A stretch of 64,000 nt of DNA from Nitrosomonas sp. (GCF_021731985.1 NZ_JAKFWH010000060.1:61457-125456), one strand, 5' to 3'. Positions 21,270-31,765 are shown, counted from the stretch's first letter. A program made the numbers and translations. The notes: generated from the sequence alone by a model not told the origin.

Positions 21270-24185
21270 TTACTCAGAATCTGACTTCATAAAAAACGTA
21301 GCCGCCGGTGCGGGCTTGCCGATGTAATACCCTTGTGCATAATCAATATCCATTTTTTCTATCAAAGCAAGTATTTCCGCGCTCTCGACAAATTCTGCTG
21401 TAATTTTCTTACCAAACCCTCTGGCTACGCTACAAAGAGCATTGACCAAAATCAGATCATCACTGCTTTCAGATAAATTGCGTATAAACGAACCATCAAT
21501 TTTAACCACATCAACCGGCAATTCCCTTAAATAATAAAAAGAAGAAAAGCCAACACCAAAATCATCCAGTACAAAACCACAACCCAGTTCTCTAATTTCA
21601 ATCATCAGCGCACGTGCACCGGGTAAATCTTCTAACGCTGCAGTTTCCGTAATTTCAAACATGACACATGACGGGTCCATGTCTTGCGTTAACAATTCTT
21701 GTTTCAGGATTGGCAATAGTTCGGGGTCATTAAATGCATGAGCGGATAAATTGATTGAAAAGCTAACCTTGAACCCGGCTTGATATATTTTAGCGACCTG
21801 AGCAATGGCTTTCCGTAATACCATGTGATCAATCGCGTGAATTAACCCGGTATGTTCTGCAGCAGGAATAAAGTCCGCAGGCGATAGCACTGAGCCATCT
21901 TTTTCCTGCATACGCAACAATACCTCGTAGTGAGAAATTTGCTTCGATTTAACATGCATAATCGGTTGTAAATAAAGCACGAAATTATCATGTAAATGGG
22001 AATATTCGATCTTCTCTTTCCAGTAAACCAGCGTATGCATCCGCTCCCGGCTACGGTCTTTGTCTGAAAACAGGTACCAGGCATTCCGCCCCATCGCCTT
22101 CGCCTGATACATGGCAAGATCTGCAGCAGCCAACAAGTCATGAATATTAGCACCGTGCTCAGGAAATAATGCAATACCGATACTGGCTGAAATTTTATGG
22201 GTCCGATTGCTAATGGTTAATTGTGCCAGGCCCAGTTGGTCCAATACTTTTTTGGCAACTTCGATTGCGCCACTGGCATTGATTTCCGGCAGGATAATAG
22301 CAAATTCATCCCCTCCCAAACGGCCAGTTATATCATCTGTTCGAATGGTCTGAGCCAACATACCCGCAACCATTTTAAGCAACGAATCCCCAGCCTGATG
22401 CCCGCTGGTGTCATTAATATATTTAAAGCGATCCAGATCAAAAAATAGTAAAGCACCTGGGTGCTGATAGCGTTCTGCACGGCTTAATACTTGCTCCAGT
22501 TCTTCGCTAAAACGGCGCCGGTTAAACATGTTTGTCAAAGGATCATGATCGGCCAGCCAAGCCAGATGGCCCTCAACTCGCTTATATTCGGTAACATCCA
22601 GCCCCACCGATAAAATCGACGGATCATCCGCAGATTGCCAGGACAGATGTGAGTGTAGCCAAGCTACATGACGCGTTGTCCCATCTTTGCAGTGAGTAAT
22701 GGCTTCATGACGTAATTGCATTCTTTGTCCGGCTTGTATCTCTTTAAAGCGCGAAACCAGATCTTGCGATTCATACTCCGGAATCAAGATATTTAGAAAA
22801 GATTTACCCAGCAACTCACCCTCCGTATAGCGAGTCAACATCTCTCCATACGCATTTAACGAAATGATCCCGCCTTCAGAATTCTGTGTCAGAACTATGG
22901 CTTGTGCCGTATCCAGCAAATTCTCCACAAAATCTCTTTCTTTACTGAGCGCATTTTTCTGCTCAATCAGCATCATTGTCCGGGTAGATACTTCTTGCTC
23001 TAGTTTTTCCAGTTGGAGTGATAAGGACACGGCGGCTTCAGACAATGTATCCACTTCATCCCTGAAACGCTGCGCGCGATCTGTCGAGGTCAGTGACAGA
23101 CGAAATTTCTCAAATTGTCCGCTGGCAAGAAGCGGGAGCACAAAAGCGACATCTTTTAGTTTTGCAAGTAGCCGGGTGAAAATCAGGAATAATAAAATCT
23201 CAGAGAAGATAAGTCCAAGCAAGCCGATTAATGCAATTTTCCAGATGGAATCATGAATATTATTCACCGCAGCCGTCACATCGGTAATCACTACCAAATG
23301 GGCCTTTCCGGGTTCATACGAATTGAGGGGGAATAATTTTAATTGTTGATATTGATCATTCCAGCGAGTCTGAACACCCTCATTGAGTGACGACATATCC
23401 GGATAGATCTGCGCGGTTTTATTGAGAATTTCCCGATTTCTTTCTTTGTTGGTAAGCGCTGGGATATGCACATTCCAGCGCAAAAAATCGAAATCATTAT
23501 TAAGCAACAGATTATTCTGTTCCTTAATGAACAAACCAATATCCGCGCCCGCTATCCGTTTAAAGGCCAGAAATACATCGGCTAAAGAAATTCCCATCAC
23601 CACTACGCCCGCTTTCTTCCCTTCTACCAGTAGCGGCGCAACGATGTACTGTATACAGCTTTCCCTGCAAAGCAACGGATTGATCGGCCGTTCAGACTGA
23701 TTGACCTGGCTTACCCAAGTCGGCAGCAGGCTATTGCCATCAATATTCGTGTCCAAACTATCCCAGCTTGCATTCAGTTGATTCCCCGGATTATAAAAAT
23801 GGATAAACTCAACCCCATTATGAAATTGCAGCAATGCCCAGTGTTGATCGAAAGCTCTGCTAATACCCTCGCCATCACTTTTGAGTAAAGCATTTTTCAT
23901 TCCGTCTAAAAACGGAATCATTTCAGCCAACTGATATAAATTCTGCGAAGTATTCTTGATCAGGCTATTGATTTCTCTGGAATATCGTCTGTATTCGACA
24001 TCCCGCTGATTGTCAAAATTGGCCATTAAACCCAGATAACTAATAAAGCAAAACATCATCACAACGGCCAACAGTATTAAACTGCTGCCCAAAGAGATTT
24101 TCCATCTCAAGCTGCGGAACTTACGCCCCTTAATACTTGGAGTAAGATATGCTTTTTCTAATTGATTCCCGGAATTATTTTCCAT
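21270..24185 (-). CDS. Membrane GGDEF/EAL protein with periplasmic sensor region and PAS domain
   Basis: N-terminal TM and periplasmic segment, second TM, PAS-like region, GRLGGDEFAIILPEI, EAL-domain YEVLLRMQE, FEITETAALED, DDFGVGFSSFYYLRELPVDVVKIDGSFI, AEFVESAE, QGYYIGKPAP. Confidence 0.95.
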   Translation of the reverse strand: MENNSGNQLEKAYLTPSIKGRKFRSLRWKISLGSSLILLAVVMMFCFISYLGLMANFDNQRDVEYRRYSREINSLIKNTSQNLYQLAEMIPFLDGMKNALLKSDGEGISRAFDQHWALLQFHNGVEFIHFYNPGNQLNASWDSLDTNIDGNSLLPTWVSQVNQSERPINPLLCRESCIQYIVAPLLVEGKKAGVVVMGISLADVFLAFKRIAGADIGLFIKEQNNLLLNNDFDFLRWNVHIPALTNKERNREILNKTAQIYPDMSSLNEGVQTRWNDQYQQLKLFPLNSYEPGKAHLVVITDVTAAVNNIHDSIWKIALIGLLGLIFSEILLFLIFTRLLAKLKDVAFVLPLLASGQFEKFRLSLTSTDRAQRFRDEVDTLSEAAVSLSLQLEKLEQEVSTRTMMLIEQKNALSKERDFVENLLDTAQAIVLTQNSEGGIISLNAYGEMLTRYTEGELLGKSFLNILIPEYESQDLVSRFKEIQAGQRMQLRHEAITHCKDGTTRHVAWLHSHLSWQSADDPSILSVGLDVTEYKRVEGHLAWLADHDPLTNMFNRRRFSEELEQVLSRAERYQHPGALLFFDLDRFKYINDTSGHQAGDSLLKMVAGMLAQTIRTDDITGRLGGDEFAIILPEINASGAIEVAKKVLDQLGLAQLTISNRTHKISASIGIALFPEHGANIHDLLAAADLAMYQAKAMGRNAWYLFSDKDRSRERMHTLVYWKEKIEYSHLHDNFVLYLQPIMHVKSKQISHYEVLLRMQEKDGSVLSPADFIPAAEHTGLIHAIDHMVLRKAIAQVAKIYQAGFKVSFSINLSAHAFNDPELLPILKQELLTQDMDPSCVMFEITETAALEDLPGARALMIEIRELGCGFVLDDFGVGFSSFYYLRELPVDVVKIDGSFIRNLSESSDDLILVNALCSVARGFGKKITAEFVESAEILALIEKMDIDYAQGYYIGKPAPAATFFMKSDSE

Positions 24186-24197
24186 CAGAATTTCTGC

Positions 24198-25601
24198 TTA
24201 AAAACGATAAGAACCCTGAATCGCGAAGAGATCCCAATGCTGATGTGTGCTGCCCCTGACATTATCCAATGTTGATAGCCATCCGGTTCCGTTTACATGA
24301 TGATATTCAGCGCGCAGCATGAATTGTGGCGTAACATTCCAACGTAATCCCACCGTGATATCTTTGGCAAAACGACTATGAGCAACACCTACACCGTTAG
24401 TGCGCTTAACAAAATCACTGCCATCCCGATCTGCTCTATCGGTATAGAGAACATCATATCGCAAAATTCCTTCCCATTTCGGAGTAAACCGATACTCACC
24501 CTGAAAGTAGTAGCTCTCGCCATAGAAATCCAAACCGTTTACTGGACTTCGAACACCAAAATTCTGATCATATTTAAAGTGGCGTAACGCATATTCAGAG
24601 GTCAGGGTCCAGCGTTCTGCGTTATATTGAGCAGAAAGAAAGATGGGGGTGAATTGTAATCCGCCAGGACCTATTGAGTCATTTAATTTGCTATTGGGAT
24701 CATAAGAGGTATTTAACCATATTCCGCTGATACCCAAGCGAAGGCGTTTGTCATTCGTTTCGAAAATTCCGCGGCCTATGTACGAAACTTCCCGATTTAA
24801 TTGCCCTCTCTGTAAGCCTGCAAGCAACGAACTTTCCGTATCCTTGTCACTCACGATCGGCAACGTTACACCGAATTGAGTAGAGAACGTACCCAAACTA
24901 AATACTGCTGCATCGCTATAGAGCTGCACAGATTCACTCGAAAGCCCCAAATTACGTGTGCGATCAAAATAAATTGATTGCGGTAACATGATACTCGGGC
25001 GCGTAAACGCAACATCCCGGGTTTCATTATAGAAACCAAATGGATTCTTCAATCTGCCGACGCGTATACCAAATTGATTCACTTCATGCGAGTATATCCG
25101 ATAGTCCAGGAATCCAAAATCGAGACGCGGCATACCCGTGTTCCCCTCGCCTGCCCTGCGTGACAACACTTGCGCGGATAGTAACAATCTCGGTAATGGC
25201 CGCACAGAGGCGTTAAGCCCGGCTTCTGTAAAACCAAAGCTGCCGCCTTTATCACTATTCCCAAAAACATCGTTATCTGAGGTTGTAATATAAGCCTGAC
25301 TGGCGAATCCATGGACCTGCAGATCGGCGGGAAGATCTGTTCTTCGAAACCAATTTACCGCTGTCTTCACCAATCCGGGTTTTTTCTTCGCACTGTCCGA
25401 TTCGGTAGCTTGTGCGGGCAATTCTGATGTTTGCAGCCAAACGGGCGGCTTGCCAGATTCAGATTGTTTCTGTGTCTGATTGGGTTCTTGCGCATGCGCT
25501 GAAAAGCACCCGGCAAGAAATAACAAGACCCACCGTCTGGTTATTCTCCGGGTCGCGCTCACAAAAAGGCTACTTAATCTCGAGCACGTTAACATTTTCA
25601 T
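24198..25601 (-). CDS. Outer-membrane porin (OprO/OprP-like)
   Basis: Signal peptide; beta-barrel sequence with terminal aromatic (AIQGSYRF); VHGFASQAYITTSDND, RVGRLKNPFGFYNETRDVAFTRPS. Confidence 0.75.
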   Translation of the reverse strand: MKMLTCSRLSSLFVSATRRITRRWVLLFLAGCFSAHAQEPNQTQKQSESGKPPVWLQTSELPAQATESDSAKKKPGLVKTAVNWFRRTDLPADLQVHGFASQAYITTSDNDVFGNSDKGGSFGFTEAGLNASVRPLPRLLLSAQVLSRRAGEGNTGMPRLDFGFLDYRIYSHEVNQFGIRVGRLKNPFGFYNETRDVAFTRPSIMLPQSIYFDRTRNLGLSSESVQLYSDAAVFSLGTFSTQFGVTLPIVSDKDTESSLLAGLQRGQLNREVSYIGRGIFETNDKRLRLGISGIWLNTSYDPNSKLNDSIGPGGLQFTPIFLSAQYNAERWTLTSEYALRHFKYDQNFGVRSPVNGLDFYGESYYFQGEYRFTPKWEGILRYDVLYTDRADRDGSDFVKRTNGVGVAHSRFAKDITVGLRWNVTPQFMLRAEYHHVNGTGWLSTLDNVRGSTHQHWDLFAIQGSYRF

Positions 25602-26118
25602 TAATATTTGCTCTCCATAAATAACCTATTGCGCCTGGTGTGCTGGCAACCTTGGCAAGCATCTCTTCACTGGAATTGACTTTAATAGGCGCCTGACCTG
25701 TGCCTGAGAATACTAATCGATCCCAGGTAGATCTTAATTGGTAAGGAAATACGTTTAACTTTTCCTTTGAAACGCTTTGATGCAATTGATCGTCATCGGA
25801 TAATACAAAAACTCTAATCTTGGTTCCATCAGGCCAAGTTTTCAAATGCATACTGAAAATAGAGCGCAATGAGTTGACCGAGAGTGTTTTCTCGTGCACT
25901 CCTGGGTTTGTCACAATTTCATATTGATCATTTGCCCTGGCTTCAGCTTCTATACCGAAAAGACATACGGCCAGAGCAAAAAACAAATAGGCTCTAATCC
26001 TTAACAAACAATGCCTTGGTAATTGGATTTGTTTAGAGAAACGAAATAAATTCAAGAAACAGATTCCAGACTTAGTATTATTCCATGACCTAATGTGAAT
26101 TGAGGTTATATGCGCCAC
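25570..26118 (-). CDS. Short PstS-like periplasmic substrate-binding-domain protein
   Basis: YEIVTNPGVHEKTLSVNSLRSIFSMHLKTWPDGTKIRVFVLSDDDQLHQSVSKEKLNVFPYQLRSTWDRLVFSGTGQAPIKVNSSEEMLAKVASTPGAIGYL; probably a later, alternative start codon before the hydrophobic leader. Confidence 0.75.
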   Translation of the reverse strand: MAHITSIHIRSWNNTKSGICFLNLFRFSKQIQLPRHCLLRIRAYLFFALAVCLFGIEAEARANDQYEIVTNPGVHEKTLSVNSLRSIFSMHLKTWPDGTKIRVFVLSDDDQLHQSVSKEKLNVFPYQLRSTWDRLVFSGTGQAPIKVNSSEEMLAKVASTPGAIGYLWRANINENVNVLEIK

Positions 26119-26911
26119 ACTCAGTTACGACTTCCCAGGCATCACGGTGCTCTTTGTACATTTTATCGAGAGCATCCTCGACTTTTACGTAATAAGGCCG
26201 ACGAATGCCGTGATAATTTACCGGTGGCCCGATTGGATTAAAATTCAAACCATAAAAACCCATCAGTTTATTCAAAGCAGGGTCTGCAACTGACAGCCAA
26301 TGCCGGATATTGTATTTTACTGACATGCGCATCACACCCGACATAAGCACCAATCCAATACTTAATGCAGAACGGCGATCTGTGGATCTACGATCTTGCA
26401 CGCTTCTATTATCGCTGTCAATCTCTGTTACCTCTTTCCGACGCCCCTCTCGACGCCGTTCATCTTTACGCCGGTCAAACTGGCTGACAACCAAGAAACG
26501 TGAAATTTCAGCAGTTTGCAGACGAGGCAGTGCTTTGATGTCACACAGCATCGGGTCTGTCTGACCATACAATTCAACTGGCAATAGTTTTTCAGGTTTT
26601 GACGAATCAGGCAGAATTAGCCGCACTGTGCCGATAAAATCTCCGGTCGGTCGATAGCGCAGAAGCACATGGCATGAATGACTGTCATAACCGTCTTTTT
26701 CCTGTTGGTCAGGACAATGCTCAGGTTCAAACCCGGGCAAACGTTTTTCTACGCATAGTACTTGATACCGGATTCTATAAACATTTTCAAGCAACTCGGC
26801 TGTATCAGCTACAATAATTTCAAAGAATTTATGAAAATTTTCATACAATTCAGTCATCGAATCACCCAGTTGAGTTATAAGTAGTCGGCTATATTCACAT
26901 TCAAAAATCAT
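26090..26911 (-). CDS. PEP-CTERM/exosortase system-associated acyltransferase (FeeM/N-acyl amino acid synthase-like)
   Basis: VYRIRYQVLCVEKRLPGFEPEHCPDQQEKDGYDSHSCHVLLRYRPTGDFIGTVRLILP; AEISRFLVVSQF; SIGLVLMSGVMRMSVKYNIRHWLSVADPALNKLMGFYGLNFNPIGPPVNYHGIRRPYY. Confidence 0.88.
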   Translation of the reverse strand: MIFECEYSRLLITQLGDSMTELYENFHKFFEIIVADTAELLENVYRIRYQVLCVEKRLPGFEPEHCPDQQEKDGYDSHSCHVLLRYRPTGDFIGTVRLILPDSSKPEKLLPVELYGQTDPMLCDIKALPRLQTAEISRFLVVSQFDRRKDERRREGRRKEVTEIDSDNRSVQDRRSTDRRSALSIGLVLMSGVMRMSVKYNIRHWLSVADPALNKLMGFYGLNFNPIGPPVNYHGIRRPYYVKVEDALDKMYKEHRDAWEVVTECGAYNLNSH

Positions 26912-27300
26912 TCAGACTAATTTTTAGTCATTCAACTAAGAATTAGTAATAGCAAATTTGTCTAGTCAATAAAATGAGTAGAAATAGTAAACCGCATTCG
27001 CGCAACGTCATAATCGAATAAGCGTGGGAACTATAGTGCATTTTCTATTTCCAATTTCATAAAACAAATACTTTCTCATTCAATAAGTAATATATGTTAA
27101 TTGCAGCAAGCATTTAAGTATATTTAAAGCGAATATTCAACAGATCTTTTTCATTTAATGGAAGAATTACAATAAAGAAGCGAGCCTGTGCACAATAAAC
27201 AACAGACCGATGCAATGCGATGAATTTTGATGTGGTTAACGGTATGGATTAATCTTACGCTAAGGCAAATAAAACAATTTGTTTCGCGTTTGATTCGAAG

Positions 27301-28536
27301 TTAAACCAGCACTTCGATCGGTGCAGGATGACTAAGAAATGCTGTCGGGCTAGCAGTTAAACCATAAGCACCCGATTGTAATACAACGACCAGATCACCA
27401 ACCGATGCTTTGGCCATTCGCATTTGATCGGCCAACAGATCCAGCGGTGTGCAAAGCGGCCCCACGACAGAAACAACTTCCCTTTCAGTTCCCTGAACTT
27501 TATTTCCGATGATGACAGGATAGTTTTTGCGGATTACCTGACCAAAATTACCGGAAGCAGCCAAATGATGATGTAAACCCCCATCCGTCACGAGAAAGAT
27601 CTGCCCTCGCGACACCTTTCGTTCTAAAACCCGGCAAACGTAAGCCCCTGCTTCCGCCACCATATATCGACCTAATTCGATCGCAATCTGGGTATCGGGA
27701 GAATGCTGTTTAACTCGCGGAATCAGGCGCTGCAAATTTTCACCGATGGCAGCAATATTCAGCGCGCGATCCCCGGGGAAATATGGAACACCAAAGCCAC
27801 CACCGATATTAAACAACTGCATGGGCGATGGTGCATGTTCTGCGAGCCGAATACCCAGATGGAAAGTTTTTGTGTGCATCTCCTGAATTGCTGTTGCATT
27901 CAGATTCTGTGAGCCGCTGAATATATGAAAACCAACAAAATTTAATCCGAGTAACCCCAGCCGGTTCAGCATATCAGGTACACGTTCAGCATCTACGCCA
28001 AATGGTTTGGAACCGCCGCTCATTTTCATTCCGGAAGATTTGAGTTCAAAATCCGGATTCACTCGAATGGCTACATTTGGAACAATGCCTAAATATTCGC
28101 CCAATTGCGCGACCAATTCCATTTCCTGCTCGGATTCCAGATTGAGAACGACACCGGCAGCGATAGCGCTGCGCAGTTCATGCTCTTTTTTTCCCGGTCC
28201 GGCAAAGCTGATTTTCTCAGGCGATAGCGTTGTATCCAATGCAGTTTTCATTTCCCCCGCTGAAGCGACATCCATTCCATCAACCAACCCCGCCAAATGT
28301 TGTACCACCGCAGGCATAGGATTTGCCTTCATCGCGTAATGCAGCAAAATTTCTTCCGGCAAATGCTGCCGCAACAAAGCAATCCGCTCTGTTATTTTTT
28401 GCCGGTCATACGCATAGAATGGAGTCGATCCTACGCGTTGCACCAACCGAGTTAGTGCAATGCCGCCTATTTGCAAGCAATTATCCTGCACGGAAAATTG
28501 CACGAGTGGTGCATGTTCTGGAGGTAAATTGTTCAC
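27301..28536 (-). CDS. Pyridoxal-dependent decarboxylase, exosortase A system-associated
   Basis: PLP lysine YAMKANPMPAVVQHLAGLVDGMDVASAGEM; FHIFSGSQNLN; FNIGGGFGVPYFPGD; GPLCTPLD. Confidence 0.9.
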   Translation of the reverse strand: MNNLPPEHAPLVQFSVQDNCLQIGGIALTRLVQRVGSTPFYAYDRQKITERIALLRQHLPEEILLHYAMKANPMPAVVQHLAGLVDGMDVASAGEMKTALDTTLSPEKISFAGPGKKEHELRSAIAAGVVLNLESEQEMELVAQLGEYLGIVPNVAIRVNPDFELKSSGMKMSGGSKPFGVDAERVPDMLNRLGLLGLNFVGFHIFSGSQNLNATAIQEMHTKTFHLGIRLAEHAPSPMQLFNIGGGFGVPYFPGDRALNIAAIGENLQRLIPRVKQHSPDTQIAIELGRYMVAEAGAYVCRVLERKVSRGQIFLVTDGGLHHHLAASGNFGQVIRKNYPVIIGNKVQGTEREVVSVVGPLCTPLDLLADQMRMAKASVGDLVVVLQSGAYGLTASPTAFLSHPAPIEVLV

Positions 28537-30119
28537 TGATCGATTCTCGCAAATAGATGCTGCATTTCCTGAAAAAGTAATTTACGGTCTATTTTACCGT
28601 TTGGATTACGCGGCAAGCTCCCTTCATGCACTTCAATATGACCCGGCAGCATATAGGCAGGCAAACACTGTTTGCACGCTGCCAACAAATTATCGATGTT
28701 CAACTGAGTATCTTTTCGTGCCGTCACAATCACCACAATTGCCTGTCCCAGAACCGGATGCGGAACACCGATGGCGGCGGCTTCTGTCACACATTCTGTG
28801 GCATAAATGACCTCTTCCACTTCCGTCGGGCTGACCCGGTAACCCGAGGTTTTGATCATCTCATCGCGACGCTCAATGAAGTATAGAAACCCTTCCTCAT
28901 CCATTTGCACGGTGTCGCCCGACCAAGCCGCAATTTCCGCAAGCGGCAAACCAGATTGACGCGGTTTAACCGGTTTAAAACACAGCGCCGTCTTTTCCAC
29001 ATCATTCCAGTAACCCATCGCGACCAAGACACCGCGATGCACCAATTCCCCGGGTTCACCCGGAACACAGTGCGATCCATCTTCACGCAACACCAGCACT
29101 TCAGCATTCGGTATCGCTTTGCCGATTGAATCTGGACGCCGATCTAATTCCTCTGGAGCTAGATAAGTTGAACGAAAGGCTTCGGTAAAGCCATACATCA
29201 AGAAAATTTTTGTTTCCGGCAAGGCATTGCGCAATTGGTCCAGTGCCGCGCGCGGTATGGTGCCACCTGAATTGGTGATATAGCGCAACGGGGACACCCG
29301 CCCCCAACTCAACTGAGCCAGTTGAATCCACAATGGTGGAACCGCCGCAAGGCCAGTTATCTGATGTTCCTTGATGATATGAATAATGTCACGCGGCAAC
29401 AGATAATTCATTAAAACATTTGCCGCACCCGCATAAAAAGCAGTAGTGAGTTGACTCAACCCATAATCGAAACTCAGCGGCAATACGGTCAGAATCCGGT
29501 CATCGCGCCGATTTCCTATATACTGCGTTACACTTTTTGCGCCAGCCACCAGATTGCGGTGTGAAAGCACAACTCCCTTAGGTTTCCCGGTACTGCCTGA
29601 AGTATAGAGAATCGCCGCCATATCACTATCGATCGTGGGCAATATCGCGCGAGACTGGTTTGCGGCCTGTAACGCTCCCCAACTGACAACAAGAAGACCG
29701 GCAATAACCGGTAGCTGATCTTTAGCATCTACCACAACAACCGTATGCAGATCGTGACAAGATGGCAAAACGGCTCGTAGTAATTTCAAGCGCTCCAGTG
29801 AAGTAACCAGTATCCGTACATTACAATCAGTCAGAATGTAAGCCACCTGCTCAGGTTTTAATACTGGATTCACTGGAACAAATACACCACTCGCCGCAGA
29901 GGCAGCAAATAATGCTATCACTGCCTCTAAGCGCTTCTCAAGATAGACGGCGACACGTTCACCACGGCTTAAACCCAGCGCACGCAAACCACTGGATTTT
30001 GCCTCAATTTCTTCAGCCAGAATGGCATAACCCATTATTTGATCTTGGTACAACAATGCCTCAGCATCGGGTGCTCGATCAGCAGATTTAAGAATCAGAT
30101 CATGAATTAAGTCAGTCAT
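28533..30119 (-). CDS. Acyl-CoA ligase (AMP-forming), exosortase A system-associated
   Basis: AILYTSGSTGKPKGVVLSHRNLVAGAKSV; MYGFTEAFRSTYLAPEELDRRPDSIGKAIPN; 4-bp overlap with the decarboxylase gene. Confidence 0.9.
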   Translation of the reverse strand: MTDLIHDLILKSADRAPDAEALLYQDQIMGYAILAEEIEAKSSGLRALGLSRGERVAVYLEKRLEAVIALFAASAASGVFVPVNPVLKPEQVAYILTDCNVRILVTSLERLKLLRAVLPSCHDLHTVVVVDAKDQLPVIAGLLVVSWGALQAANQSRAILPTIDSDMAAILYTSGSTGKPKGVVLSHRNLVAGAKSVTQYIGNRRDDRILTVLPLSFDYGLSQLTTAFYAGAANVLMNYLLPRDIIHIIKEHQITGLAAVPPLWIQLAQLSWGRVSPLRYITNSGGTIPRAALDQLRNALPETKIFLMYGFTEAFRSTYLAPEELDRRPDSIGKAIPNAEVLVLREDGSHCVPGEPGELVHRGVLVAMGYWNDVEKTALCFKPVKPRQSGLPLAEIAAWSGDTVQMDEEGFLYFIERRDEMIKTSGYRVSPTEVEEVIYATECVTEAAAIGVPHPVLGQAIVVIVTARKDTQLNIDNLLAACKQCLPAYMLPGHIEVHEGSLPRNPNGKIDRKLLFQEMQHLFARIDQ

Positions 30120-30257
30120 TTATCAAACGCATTATTACTATCCAGGTAGGAAAAATCAATTGGATTAGATTGTTAACATTATAATCGGCTTTAGCTTACA
30201 AGCTGTAATCAACATGCATCATACCGGCAAAAGTCCCGAGCAAAAGAAACACCGTCT

Positions 30258-31712
30258 TTGTGGAATCGCGTAAACTATCGATTTCTCATACTTAGCATAA
30301 CAGTAGACACAACAATTATGATGGTACGCACACGTTTTGCACCCAGTCCGACCGGTTATCTCCACATCGGTGGCGCGCGCACCGCTCTTTTTTCCTGGGC
30401 CTATGCACGCAAACATGGCGGTAAATTTATTCTGCGAATTGAAGACACCGATCTGGAACGTTCAACCCAGCAATCGATGCAGGCAATTCTGGATGGCATG
30501 GCATGGCTAGGATTGGATTATGACGAAGGACCGTTCTATCAGATGCAGCGCTTAGCACGTTACCATGAAATTGCCGAGCAATTATTACAGAATAATCAAG
30601 CCTATCATTGCTACGCGAGCAAAGAAGAATTGGAAGAAATGCGTGAGCAGCAATTGGCCGCCGGCCTGAAACCACGCTACGACGGTCGCTGGCGTGACTC
30701 AAAGAAAACACCGCCCGCTGGTGTCAAACCGGTGCTTCGATTCAAAAATCCATTGGAAGGTCATGTTGCATTTAATGATCAAATAAAGGGGCGCATCACT
30801 GTCGCAAATAATGAATTGGATGATTTGGTGTTGTTACGCGGTGACGGCGTACCGACTTATAATTTCAGTGTGGTGATTGACGATCTGGATATGAATATCA
30901 GCCATGTCATCCGTGGCGATGATCACGTTAACAACACGCCGCGTCAAATTAACATTCTCAAAGCACTGAATGCACCGCTGCCGGAATATGCGCATGTCCC
31001 CATGATACTGGGCGCCAATGGCGAGCGATTATCCAAACGGCACGGCGCTGTCTCTGTTATTCAATACCGTGAAGACGGTTATTTGCCGGAAGCCCTGTTG
31101 AACTATCTGGCAAGACTCGGGTGGTCGCATGGCGATGAAGAAATATTCAGCCGCGAACAACTGGTTGAGTGGTTTGACTTATCAGCAATCAGCCGCTCCC
31201 CGGCCAAATTCAATCCGGAGAAACTGCATTGGATCAACCAGCAATATCTCAAAAAAACTGATAACGCGCGCTTGGCTGAATTGGTCGTTCCTTTTCTGGA
31301 AAAAGATGAATGCCATATTACCGATGGTCCAGATTTAGCGCTTATTGTGGATTTGTTGAAGGAAAGAGTAAATACCATCGAAGAACTGGCGGATGCGGCA
31401 GTTTATTTTTATCGTCCGCTGGAACCCACCGCTGAACTGAAAGCACAACATCTGACTGCAGAAGCAAAACCCATTTTAGTCGGTCTGATAGAAAAATTCA
31501 GCCATATAAATTGGACACGCGAATCAATTCACCATGAAATTAAAACAGCAGCCAAGAACCACGATGTCAAATTGCCTAAAATTGCAATGCCACTGCGGGT
31601 TATGGTGACCGGTGAAGTGCATACGCCTTCCATTGATGCGGTATTGGAATTGCTTGGTCGTGAAGAAACACTCACCCGCATGAATAGCCGTCTGAGCAGT
31701 TTTTCTGATTGA
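30258..31712 (+). CDS. gltX: Glutamate--tRNA ligase
   Basis: MMVRTRFAPSPTGYLHIGGARTALFSWAYARK (likely start near 30318-30321); KRHGAVSVIQYREDGYLPEALLNYLARLGWS. Confidence 0.97.
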   Translation: MWNRVNYRFLILSITVDTTIMMVRTRFAPSPTGYLHIGGARTALFSWAYARKHGGKFILRIEDTDLERSTQQSMQAILDGMAWLGLDYDEGPFYQMQRLARYHEIAEQLLQNNQAYHCYASKEELEEMREQQLAAGLKPRYDGRWRDSKKTPPAGVKPVLRFKNPLEGHVAFNDQIKGRITVANNELDDLVLLRGDGVPTYNFSVVIDDLDMNISHVIRGDDHVNNTPRQINILKALNAPLPEYAHVPMILGANGERLSKRHGAVSVIQYREDGYLPEALLNYLARLGWSHGDEEIFSREQLVEWFDLSAISRSPAKFNPEKLHWINQQYLKKTDNARLAELVVPFLEKDECHITDGPDLALIVDLLKERVNTIEELADAAVYFYRPLEPTAELKAQHLTAEAKPILVGLIEKFSHINWTRESIHHEIKTAAKNHDVKLPKIAMPLRVMVTGEVHTPSIDAVLELLGREETLTRMNSRLSSFSD

Positions 31713-31765
31713 TCTTTTCTTTACAATGAATCAAGGCATCAGTATAATCCCCCTTCCTTTGATCA

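Noticed and set aside
22864-23256. 130-aa ORF antisense to the GGDEF/EAL gene
   Set aside because: Ser-rich shadow translation of coding sequence.
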